Below are positions 35,725 through 46,633 of a stretch of 64,000 nt of DNA, one piece after another. The position numbers and the translations under genes were made by a program. The DNA comes from Ciona savignyi (Eukaryota > Chordata > Ascidiacea > Phlebobranchia > Cionidae), in contig CH003381.1 in the NCBI GenBank assembly GCA_000149265.1, forward strand, positions 1,533,663 to 1,597,662, in the 5' to 3' direction. A model generated the notes under the pieces. It saw nothing but the letters and a program-made list of their open reading frames with translations, did not search any database and was not told the origin of the DNA. The first letter of the stretch is position 1. Each line of letters begins with the position of its first letter.

Positions 35725-38700
35725 ATGAAAGTTTTTCGAAGGAAAAGGCGCCGGATTTCAGCCACTTCCGCGTCGAGAAGGTCCCGCTACGTAAATAGTG
35801 AGAGGTAATCTGTTGATGTAGTTAATTTGGAGCAAGGAAGACTGACTGGTTTTGATCAATCTTTGTTGCTATTAGTTTGGAATTTGGCCCATATATTATC
35901 GACGTATTTGTTCTTGTATGAGCATGCTTTCCGAATAGACGTACTGGATGCTCTGTATTGTAAAATGCTAGTATAAGGCTAAGCTGTATAATCGTAGTAA
36001 ATGAACTTCATTTTAAGACCCTAAACGATCCAAGACTACGATGTCTGAATGGATTATAATCATCGATATCTCTTTAAATTTTAGACTTATATTATATGCC
36101 CGGTGCCTTGTTTTTGAAAGTATATGTACACTTTACAGTGCTGGATTCCAGCTGAGCGCAGCTTACATAGAGGACGCTATTGCTGGTAGGTTTTATAAAT
36201 CCGGACTAGGCAGAAGCCTGGAGGAGAAACGAAATATTTCAGTGTGGTAAGTGGCCGTGTGAGCTGAATTCTGTTTTGTCCGACGAAAGAACACTACTTG
36301 GTCATTCTTCTTTATGCATTTTGAGGAATCTATGGGAAAACATAGATCAGATATTTGGAAAATGTCAGTCTGTTGGTAAAAGCTGTGAAAAATTAATATT
36401 TGCTCACTTTATGTCTAGTGTGACTTATTTGATATATTTCCGAAGAGATTTTTGTAGAAAAAATAAAAAATAACGTTTTTTAAACCTTTTTAAACTTTTT
36501 TCCACCCGCAAGTAAAAATGTCCAAACAACATGTATGTGCTAACATACTTATCCTACATCATTTCCTGAAGTATATTTCCAACCGTGAATGATTAATAAC
36601 CTTTAAGGTGCCTTCGTTTGACGTCGCACTACATGTACTCGACGTTTCTCTTCTTGGTTGTAACTTTCCATTGCGTCTTATCGGCGTTCGAACCAGTACA
36701 GGTAAAGCGTACAGTGCATAAAGATTAAGTGCGGTCGGACCCACATTCGATCAACACTCTTGGCCTAAACTCTAGAAATCCGACAGATTAGTCTGGTGGT
36801 TTGGTGCTTCGCCTTTCAGTCGAAGGGTTGCAGGTCAAAAACTCGGCGGGTAGCTGGTCGGTTGTGTCCCTGGACAAGGCACTTAACGGACATTTCGCGA
36901 ACTCAGCGAATTTATGGGTTCTACCAAATTAAAGGAACGTGTGAATCATACACAACACACTGCAATAGCTCCGGTAAGCAGACGGTGGGCGAGAGATGTG
37001 ACGATTGCCCGTTTGGTTTTTCCATTCACGGGATAAACATGAATATCCTATACTATCCCATTCTCATAAATAGATGCAGTCAGTGGGTTTTGATCCAACA
37101 ACCATAGTTTCGGAGTATTGCTACAGCTCTCCACTATCTAATCTACACTCTATCTAAATGTTGGCTTACTTCTTGCCATTATTATAACAGATGATAGCAA
37201 AAGAATCAAAACATCTGCACCCGTTATCACTGTGGGGTGGATTGAGTTGTTGCATCGTGTACCTAATTGATATTATACTGAGTCTGGCCTACTCGAGGCC
37301 TCGACAGTTCTTCGCTTTTATACATTGGCGACTGTAAGTGCTTTGGACAGAACGATACTGGTTTTACTTTAACACATTCTTTTGGGGATATTGTAATGAA
37401 AAACTACAGTCAAGAAACTCTTAGTGGGTGACTTTAAATAACAGACTCTTTAAATTCACTGATAAAGACAAAATATTATAACATACTTTACGTATTTGGG
37501 GTCTGGATTTCTGACTTGCCCTTAGTCACGTGACTGATTTGCATAATAATTACTTTGGCATTGGTTTCAAAAAAACGTTATTTTTATTTCTCCCACTCGT
37601 CCGCTGGGTCGTGGGTTTAAGTATAGGTTTTACACTTCACGTTTATTGTTGCCTCGATTGATTATCACAAATACACCGTATTGACAACTGTAAAAGGTTA
37701 TTTAGATCTGTTACACCTTGAATAGAAAAGGCGTCCAAATGCCAACCGCGTTGATCTAGTATTCTAGTGGACAAGATTGGTGGTCAAGACTAGAATAGTT
37801 ATCCCGCTCACGGTATATTCCAGGTACGTTTTATGCGTGTGTCTCCTCACATCGGACAACATATTGTTTTTCTCGTTGGGAAGGATGGTATTCCGATCGC
37901 TAAGGCCATCTCTTCTCATATTTCGCATCCATCCGTTGAGAAGGTAAAAGAATTGTTTAAATCAAGCAGGTATAGCCTTTCACAATAGTTTTTTAAAATT
38001 AATCTTATAAACACATTTTATAGCACAATGTAAGATCATGTACGATTTCGCCGATTTAAGAAAAGTTTTAATCAAAAAGCATTCAATTCAATGCATTTTT
38101 GTTTAGTTAGTGGTAATTACCTAATCACGTCCCTAACATATGGTTATCATTTTACAGCACCGGACTTGTAATGTTGGGTGTCACTCCGAAATTTCTTCAG
38201 TTTCTTCTCATCATGGGAGCTTACGTTGCTTTGTTCTCTGTAATAGGGGTTCATCTTTTCATGGACACTTACGTTGATAATGGTATGTTATGGTGGTGTA
38301 GATTAACTTGTACAATGTTATTTTGGTGTAGTTTTTTTCGAAGTTGTTTTGGTTGAAATCCTGGTGAACGACGAGTGAGCTCGTCGAAATAAAAGTTTTA
38401 AATCGAAACCAGCCGTTTGACAGTCGGTTGTGTTTTTGGTCAGGGCACTTATTAGATCTTGGCCGACTAGTTTAATAGGCTTAACAAAAAATTAAGTAAC
38501 ATATATATTAGTGCGAACACAAAACTAAAGGTTCTGCAGACGACCCACGCTGCGTAATTTTACGATTGCTCTTGTCATTATCACCCCTGCGTTTTCCAAC
38601 CGTAGCGGAAAGAAATGAGTATGACCAGATCGTAGTGTATTCAATACCCGGCAACCGTCCACTGCCAAATAAACTTACCCACGATACAGACGTTGTGCAG

Positions 38701-41700
38701 TCACAGCACGATGGGATATACGAAGGGGCATTCGATAACCTTGCCATTGCCATCGTACAAGTATTTGTTTTGATGACTGGTAAGTTCGCCTTTTAGTTTC
38801 AAAAATAATATATTACGTGTAGACTTGATAAAAATTCGTTTTATCCTTTTGTTTACAGGTGGTAGCTATCCACGTTTTATGATCCCGGCTTACGACAAGC
38901 ACAAGCCGGTGGCGCTGTTCTATTTTATTATCATAATTGTCACCGGGGAGGTAAGGGTAACAAAATAATTTGTTTTACTGGCTTTATGTTCCTACAGTAT
39001 TGTGCTTTTAATTCACTTTCGTCTTATTACTGTGATTAAAAAAAGACACAGATAACGTTGCACAGAAGTTAAAGGTTCAACTTAAAATAAACACTGCGCG
39101 GTTGTCTCGAAAAAAAGTTCAAGAAAAATACTCGTTTTTTTTGTACCATTTTAACCGATGTGGTTTTATGTGCGAATTAAGTAGTCACACAAATTAAAAA
39201 TGTCGTTAAGGACGTTGGCTTGTAAAATTGCGGGTGACACGTGAGTACTAAATAGTAACCGAAAATATAATAACATCTGAACCAGTTTCGAACCTGCAAC
39301 TTTTCGGCATAAAGGCGACGCACCAACTCAGCACCAAGCTAATCAGTAGGACTAAAAAAGGATAATGAACTGCCTTCGTTTCTTTAGTTGCCAAGTCAGT
39401 TTCAACTGCACGCTGAAAAAATAACTAGCGAAGGCAAATGTTTTTAAACTTATAGTAGTCCTTTATTACCGAGCCATGTTTCAAACCCTTGATGGGCTCG
39501 TCACTTGGTCCGTTTCAAATCGCGTGCTGTATATGAATCGGTCGCCCTAGCCATTCGGCTGTTCCAGATTATCCTTTATGCAATCTTGGTGGCTCAAATA
39601 TACGATTTCTATGAGAAAGCGAACAAGAACCATGTTAAGGAGGAACGTCACCACGAACGACAGTGCTTGATTAAAGCGTTCGAAATTCTTGACCACAACA
39701 ACGAAGGCTCAATCAACTTTTCTCAGTGGAAAGGGTAATGATTTAAGCGTCGATTTATACCCTGGAAAAATAGGTTAATATTATATTTAAAGGTTAGATC
39801 AATGCAGCATCTTCTGGTCAGAAAAAAATAGTTTAAATTCTTTCAAAACGCCCTTTACAATCTTATATTTGCCTTTTGTTAAGGATAATGAACTGCCTTC
39901 GGCCCAAAGCGACAACCTCCGAAGTCAACAAAAGGTTTAGAAAACTAAAAGAACTCTCGAAGAATGATGTCTCCAGCGACGAGTCCGGTGACTTAAGCGA
40001 GGACGACTATTGGTCGATAAATGTTGTCGAGTTTTTCTACCTACCTAATGTAATGCAGGTATGTAAACTGGCACCGGTAACTCAGTAATTAAGATAATTG
40101 TTCATGTCTTGGTCATTGACAAGTTAATTCGACGTTAAAACACTGATTCGCTAAATAATCATAATTCCAAAGAACCTTTTTCAAGACTAATATTACTCTA
40201 TAGAGGATACTTTACTTCATCCCCGATACTGGAAGGGGTATAATATAGGGCTATAATCTCCGCATTCTTACAGTCGGGCCCTAAAGATATTGTGGTAAAT
40301 ATTTCGGCGTTATTTCCGTAATATAAACGACTGATATGAATCTATTATCAAAATAGAAAATTAAAATCTCTTTTCCTAAGAAAAACAAACGTGATTTATA
40401 ATAACCAACATGATGTTAAAATCAAGGGATAAAACTGTTCGAGTTATTGCCACCTACCAACTATATTATGAATGTCATTGTTCAGTCAGTTACACATAGG
40501 GTAATGCCGATGTGTCGTGAAAAAATAACATTTTATTACCACAACGATAACTTTCTATAGTTTACCGTCGAAAAAACAAAGCCCCGACGAAGCTTTGCAG
40601 AAAATAGCGACAGTAACGACGATAAATTCCAAATATTCAAGAGAATTAATAAGGTAATTTTCCTGCAATAAGACGTCCATAAATAACTGTGACATTCAAA
40701 TTTTTCGATATGGGATGTTAAGATCGACATATGATCGGATAAAATATCGACATTTAATACACGTCATTCCAGAAAGTAACGTCATTATGCTGGATGTGGT
40801 GTAAAAGCAGATGGGCTTCTCTATTCTCGATTACAGTCAACACACTGTACGTGCTGCCATTCGCCATATATTGGTACGGGATGCAATCTATCACGCTCAA
40901 GATTGCTGGAATTGCAGAGATTGTTTTTCTTGTACTCATCACGTTGGAAACACTAGTTCAGGTGACCAATTTCAGTATCTATAAAAGCTTATACTATTTG
41001 TCTAGTCTAGTGTTTGGGTTGGTGACGTTAGCTATATCCAGTTAAGGTAATCTACGCAAAGTGAATCGTTAAGACCAGTTACTTATAGCGTTGAGTCTAT
41101 GGAAGAACTATACACAACGATATGTCGAAAACACAGACAAAAATCATTTTTCCAGTTCGTTGCACTTGGCGCACCCTACATGTTACAAGAAATGCTGCTT
41201 CACGTTACCATGGTGGTTATTACACTGTCCACAACCATATACGTCCACACAACTCCATATAAGGTGGACGGGTGGTCTGAAGTGGCAGGTCACCTGGCGA
41301 TGATAGTGCGACTGGCATGTTTCAAAAAGTAAGGCGTTATAAAAACTTTTTGTAGCTGAACATATTCGTTTCTAGTTAATAAAATCGAAAAATCGGGTAA
41401 TATTCTTGTTCGTTTGACACTTTTAGTTTAACTTCGCCCTTTCGATCGAGTAATGTTTGACTTGACCGAAATTCCCTTTTTTGATTAAGTTTTTATTAAT
41501 TGGTATACTTTTCATTAAGTTGTCTACTAATTTATTTTCCTTTGGCAATATTTAGTTTTATTGCATTTTAGAAAATCATCTTCCATGTTTCACTGGTTGA
41601 GGCGAATTGCGCCACCGTTGATAACCCTCCTTTGCGTGATCTGCATTTCATTCTATACTTACGGAGTAATTGGTATGGAATGTTTTGGGTGTAAGTATTG

Positions 41701-44700
41701 CTGTGCCGATTGTGTGGTAAACGTAACTCGTTTTTTTGACTTTTGATTAAAAAGATTTAAGCTTTACATTACAATTTATCCATGACAGTATGCCATGTCT
41801 TCAACTATCTGACCAGCGATAATGTAGCGGTTATAAAATGTAGAGCTTAAATCTTTTTTATTCAGAAGTCAAAAAATAGGAAATCACGTTTACCAAAGGA
41901 TAAAATGTAGCGGTTTAATTCAATAAATTGTAACTTCTGCTTACTTTCTTGCAGCGTTAGATTCCGATAATGTTCTTTCGAGTGGAGTCTCATTATGTCG
42001 TCACGGATTTGAGGACCTTGGTTGTAGCTTACTGACGTTGTTTCAAATCAGTCTTGGATCAAGTTGGCATAAGGTAGCTGAGTCGTTTCCAATCCATCTA
42101 AAACTTTAACAGGCAGATATAAGTGTCAAAAGAACAAATGTATAGTAATATATTGGTTCCATTTAAAGGCATTTCATATACAAGAATTTATTATGTTTAA
42201 AATGACAAATATGTCAATTCAAATAAGCACTTTTCCAGTTTAAAAGTTGGCCCTAATGTCCCTTACAGATGATGCATTACATCATGGACGAAGTTAGCGT
42301 GTACTCTTGCATCTACTTTATATTCTTCTACACCCTGATGCAAATGCTGGTGCTGAACGTTATATCAGCTGTGGTTGTGGAACTCTCAAACGCTGTTTAC
42401 AACGACGAATCAGAAGCGAAACAGAGAGATAAGGAGGTAAGGCACAACCCAACAATAACAGAAAATGACAATTTTAAACTTACTTTAGAGTATTCGTTAC
42501 TATACCAATTTTTACCTTTAAGTAAAGGGTCTGGTTAAATCATATACATTTTTGAACGAATTAATATCATATTATTTCTTTTCTCAAATTCTTTTCTTTT
42601 GTTGCTGCTGGTGTTTAGTTTATTTATTTTTTGCCCTAGTGTTTAAAAATGGCAAGCGAATAAAATAATGACACGGTAACAGGAAAAGACGGCAAAACGA
42701 ACAGTCGTTAAAACACGTCATTGAAAAAGGGATATAATTTAATAAATATAGCGGACGCGGCCGCCAAACCTGGGCGAAAGAACAATAATGTGCAAACACA
42801 ATTTAATTAAAACCAAACGGTATAAAGCCCTGAAGAAGAGTGTGCGGTCAAGCGCGACCAGTACTAGTGATTGCGGCTCGACTATACCAAGCAACATGGT
42901 GACGAATGGACGTATATGGAGGAATACTTTTATCTTAAAAGATTCAATTCACCGCTGCGATTTTTACATTAAAATTGATGTTTCTATAGTGTGGAAGGTT
43001 TTCCAGAGAAGACTCGACCAGTGCAAACAGGCGTGGACGTAGAAACACGCAAAACTCGGACGATTCACTCTTCTTTAAAAAGAAATGGTCAACGGCCAGT
43101 ACCTCGTCCGTAGTTGCCGGTAGGCTGATGCTGATATGGATACTATTTCTTTTATTCTTACGGTAGGAGAAACATACAATCGTTACAACACGGGCCCAAA
43201 AGAATCCCCGTGTCTACTTATTCCAGTTAGCGAGGCTTGTTTATATAGAGCAGCGTGGTCCAACTAATTTTGACTTACGGGCCGTTTCACAAAAAACAAA
43301 AGTTTGATTTATATCAGTCTTGGAACTATCAAAAGATGTTATGTTTTAAATAAAATGACTTACTGTAACAAAACTATAAATTAAATGAATATTGTGAAAA
43401 CTCTCGGGCCACAAAAAAAATCAGATCCGAGGGCCGCATGCAGCCGAAGGTCTGTAGTTGGACCACGCTGCTATAGAACATTACAAGTTAAACAACTAAT
43501 TTTAAAATATTTTGTTGGATCATCGTTAAGTGCTTTAACCCCAGACACAACGACGCAGGAAGAGTGGCTATGGCCGGGTTTAGTAATGTTGAAATTTCTA
43601 TGTAGTTTAACTCTAAATATTTCTGTTCCAAGCGGTATCCATGGCTACAGGCTTGGTTGGTCTCGACCCAGCGCTGCTCTCTCCACACTCTAGAGAACAA
43701 TGCACCACCCCAATAAACACGAGCGGAATCACGACTTCAAATAAACCTGAACAACAGAGCAGGAAAATATCGAAAGGTAATTAAGAATTCCTTGTATGTA
43801 TTCCTCATAAAAAAAACGTGTCAAAAAACTTCTTGTACAGAATTAATAGTTTAGTTTAAACAAAGACGTCGGTCAAATGTATGTTTGAACTATGCTTGTC
43901 ATTGAACCGTGTTGGAAACTATAAATCAAACCTATAACAGCTTTGCTATACAGTCCTAACAGGTTAATTTGGGAGCTATGGGTGATCTTACAATACCCGT
44001 CGCAGTCATCACGTTATAGCGCATTTAAAGGCTTATTGATCGAAATGATTAGATTCCTGAATGAAATGCCAAGTACGCGACGTATCTACCATTGTATTTT
44101 ATCCTATTTCCCCCCAGAATCCGCTGTATGTCGTCCAAAACGACTTCCATCAATTATCGAAGAAGATCTTATAGTTGAAGACGTCGATGAAGGTTGCGTT
44201 TTGCATTGCTTTATTTTGGTTGATTCACAGTCGTATAAGTGCTATGTTATCTACGTTAACAGTTTATATCGAGGAGATTCTTAATATAATTACAAATGTT
44301 TGTTATTTATAGTAATGAAATAAATCTATGGTAATTTTTAATATTAAATTACTATTTTAGAACTTTCCGTTATAAGAAATTGGAAAGGGGCTATTTAATT
44401 ACATAAGTGTAGGTGTACTGCTGTATATCGGTAATAAGTATATATATAATATTATGAGACCAAGAAACCAAAAAATCTGGCCTCGTATAAGAACCATGAT
44501 ATGTGTATTTGAGACTAAGTTAAAGAAAATAGAAATGTCAATTATACCATAAAATTTAATTATATGACAGTAACACTAACTGGTCGTAAAGAGCTGGGCA
44601 AATGGACTCGAGAAATATTATCGGATATGACGTTTCTGAACGCTGACGACCTTAAGCGGCTTCAACAAGAAATGGGGAGATCGGCCGAAGGTTTGAGTAT

Positions 44701-45344
44701 GAAGGTAATATGCGCTTAAATGTGTAGTTCTGTAAAATTGTTCAGTTCTGTAAAAAAATTGTCAAAGAAGAATATGGGACTAAAAAATAACATGGAAAGT
44801 TTATTTAAATTCAAGTTGGTTATAGCCGTCTTTATTATGTCACTTAGCTTAAGTGACAATCTTACGAATATCTAAAACGCCCTTCGTTTCTCACACGGTG
44901 GCATATTACCCTATATACCACCAAGACAACGGTAAAAACTGTACGGACAGGGCATTTTGTGGTCATAACTTCTGACCATTATTTGCCGCAGTTTTAATAA
45001 TTCATTGTTCTACTTCTTGGTTTTTATTTAATTAGATCGGTACCTAATAACGAAAGCACATTATTTGAATATTTCTATAAAAATACGCTATTATTTAACA
45101 ATCATTTATTCTTTTATCTGCCATTACACAAATATACAGCCCCCTTTAAAAACTTACATAAATACAAAACTCTTTAATATATCTTCTCGTTAAAATAAGA
45201 TTTTAACCAAACCGAAGTCTTTTCGAAAATAAAATTTAAAATAAAGCTACATTTTGTATAAGAATCCTTGATTGTTTTCAGAATCGTAAACGAATTTCGT
45301 CAAACAACAGCGATAGCAACAAGGAGTCGAGGGAAAATACATGA
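35725..45344 (+). CDS. Two-pore channel (TPC family), divergent pore, complete
   Basis: Twenty exons join in phase to give 2,574 nt, or 857 residues (animal TPCs are about 750-820): 35725-35804, 36139-36246, 36608-36701, 37191-37333, 37824-37943, 38158-38282, 38606-38779, 38859-38950, 39568-39734, 39884-40058, 40773-40961, 41156-41328, 41572-41690, 41955-42073, 42269-42436, 42990-43119, 43651-43776, 44118-44192, 44571-44704, 45282-45344. Seen: a basic N-terminus, the AAYIEDAI motif, domain I S1-S6 (S1 ends in SAFEP), and FMIPAYDKHK after pore 1. The linker has an EF-hand-like AFEILDHNNEGSINFSQW. Domain II has GVIGMECF in S5 and a pore helix reading TLFQISLGSSW. The tail is polar. TPCs are endolysosomal cation channels. 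The usual filter residues TAN and VNN are replaced by GGS (282-284) and GSS. The subtype (1, 2 or 3) is not resolved. The first Met could be preceded by an unseen exon. Confidence 0.9.
36785..37061 (+). mobile_element. tRNA-derived SINE, full-length copy
   Basis: The head ATTAGTCTGGTGGTTTGGTG and B box GGGTTGCAGGTCAAAAAC are followed by the complete body, ending CGGGATAAACATGAATATCC. It lies in intron 3 of the channel gene. Confidence 0.9.
38398..38480 (+). mobile_element. SINE fragment
   Basis: GAAACCAGCCGTTTGACAGT, CGGTTGTGTTTTTGGTCAGG and GCACTTATTAGA match the middle of the main SINE family, in intron 6 of the channel gene. Confidence 0.5.
39287..39352 (-). mobile_element. SINE head fragment
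   Basis: CCAGTTTCGAACCTGCAACT followed by AAAGGCGACGCACCAACTCA is the complement of the tRNA-like head of the main SINE, in intron 8 of the channel gene. Confidence 0.65.
39359..39379 (+). repeat. 21-bp copy of the start of channel exon 10, placed in intron 8
   Basis: The bases from 39359 to 39379 (AGGATAATGAACTGCCTTCG core) are repeated exactly at 39881-39901, where they form the acceptor and first codons of exon 10. The upstream copy is followed by TTTCTTTAG. Confidence 0.8.
39466..39562 (-). mobile_element. Short tRNA-like SINE abutting the acceptor of channel exon 9
   Basis: Read on the - strand, this has an A-box-like GAATGGCTAGGGCGACCGAT and then GTGACGAGCCCATCAAGGG and TTTGAAACATGGCTCGG, matching the family at 60934-61040. 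Its head ends about 5 bp before the AG (39566-39567) that starts exon 9, so the SINE supplies most of the sequence upstream of this acceptor. Confidence 0.65.
42590..42890 (+). repeat. Diverged dispersed repeat, copy 1
   Basis: This shares ordered blocks with 62640-62935: ACAGGAAAAGACGGCAAAAC, GTTAAAACACGTCATTGA, GGCCGCCAAACC and AGTGTGCGGTCAAGCGCGAC. The family is unknown. It lies in intron 15 of the channel gene. Confidence 0.6.
43251..43470. mobile_element. hAT-like MITE (220 bp)
   Basis: Inverted ends CAGCGTGGTCCAACTA and TAGTTGGACCACGCTG are perfect. The flanks ATATAGAG and CTATAGAA agree at six of eight positions, as expected for an older insertion. Subterminal ACGGGCCGTTT and GAGGGCCGCATG are present. 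It lies in intron 16 of the channel gene. Confidence 0.88.
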
Positions 45345-46633
45345 ATCCCTGTCATTTCAAGCATATTGTCTCCGCTGCCATATTTCATTTACCTTTTGCA
45401 TTAACACTAAACTCGATACTGCCTAATATTATATTTAATACAAGCGTACAGCATACAGTGGCTAGATGAATTAATTAGACTCGAATAGGCTATAGGTCTG
45501 TATCCCATGTGCTAACAGTCGGTTTGTCTGTTATATTACAGCGTGTGACATGCAATCCGAGACTTTACCTTGAATTGTGTTTACCGATTCAGATTGTACA
45601 AGTTGACAATGTCCATTTAGATTTAGAGCAATACTGCTATGAACACTGGTAAGGTATCGGAACGATTGTATGACCAAATGGTTAGCGTGATCGATTCATA
45701 TAATTATGAGGAAAAATTCATATAATTATGAGGCAAAATTAGCCCTGTAAAAATCGTTAGTTCGACTACTAGTTTGTCGAGAGTTCCAGTTTTGAGAAGC
45801 ATTTTACCCTGTGCGGTAGCCTGTGATGCATGCTTTCCATTTTCATGGTAATGCTTTCGGTTAGGCGTGTGTTTTAATCATGACTATGGTGTAACTTTTC
45901 AAAATCCTCTAACAATTGGATTACCGGGAACATTGATCGCCTATATAAAGTGTCGGTTTTATCAATGGTAACGTTTTCAGTGCGTGCATGTACGTCCATT
46001 CAGACAATTTTAAAAGGCAGGAAAACTTCCATTGAAATTAACTTATCCGGTGCAATTGATGATGTAAGTATGAGATATAAAAACGCCAATGATCAGTTTA
46101 ACAGTTCGACAGTGTGTGGTTAGGATAGTTTTACCGTGAACTGGATAAGAAAAAGCGAGATTACCCCCAATTTCTCGTTGTCGAGTCTATTGCAATGTGT
46201 AATACATGATTTATAATATTTTTAGTTTAACACAATTGTATATCGGGTTCAGGTGACAGTTTATAAGTGTGGGTTATAATGAGCTGACGTCACGAGGTAA
46301 ATGTGAGTTTATTAACGGGACTAAGGGAAAATTAACACATGATCGTCTTCTTTCCTGCTGCAGGGTCTTATGTGCGTCAGTGACGTTTACAATTGTGCAT
46401 AGAATAAAAAACTGCAGCGTAGGTAGGAATGGATGAATCACGGGAGCGCGCTTTCTTGTTTTTCGGTTGATGGGTGTATTTTATTTTTTTTCACATTTTT
46501 TTGTATTTCGTTCATTCAAACTAAATTTTTCGTGTTTCTTGTTTTTGTGATTTTTTCATGACTTTTTATAAGTAGAAGCTTATTCTGGTAGTTTTGAAGA
46601 CATAGTTGACAGAAAACCCAACTATCTGTGACA
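45345..46633. other. Intergenic region between channel and receptor genes
   Basis: No supported gene. A degenerate copy of the short tRNA-like SINE lies at about 45668-45775 (GACCAAATGGTTAGCGTGAT). A perfect TGACGTCA occurs near 46284, upstream of the receptor start, and could belong to its promoter. Confidence 0.45.

Noticed and set aside
36276-36473. 65-codon open frame in channel intron 2
   Set aside because: The true S1 exon is at 36608-36701, which fits phase on both sides. This frame has no usable splice sites or TPC similarity.
40962-41045. In-frame read-through past channel exon 11 (hydrophobic)
   Set aside because: The CAG/GTGACC donor at 40961 joins the exon at 41156 in phase, and the joined sequence matches the TPC S2-S3 region. 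The read-through meets a stop and does not.
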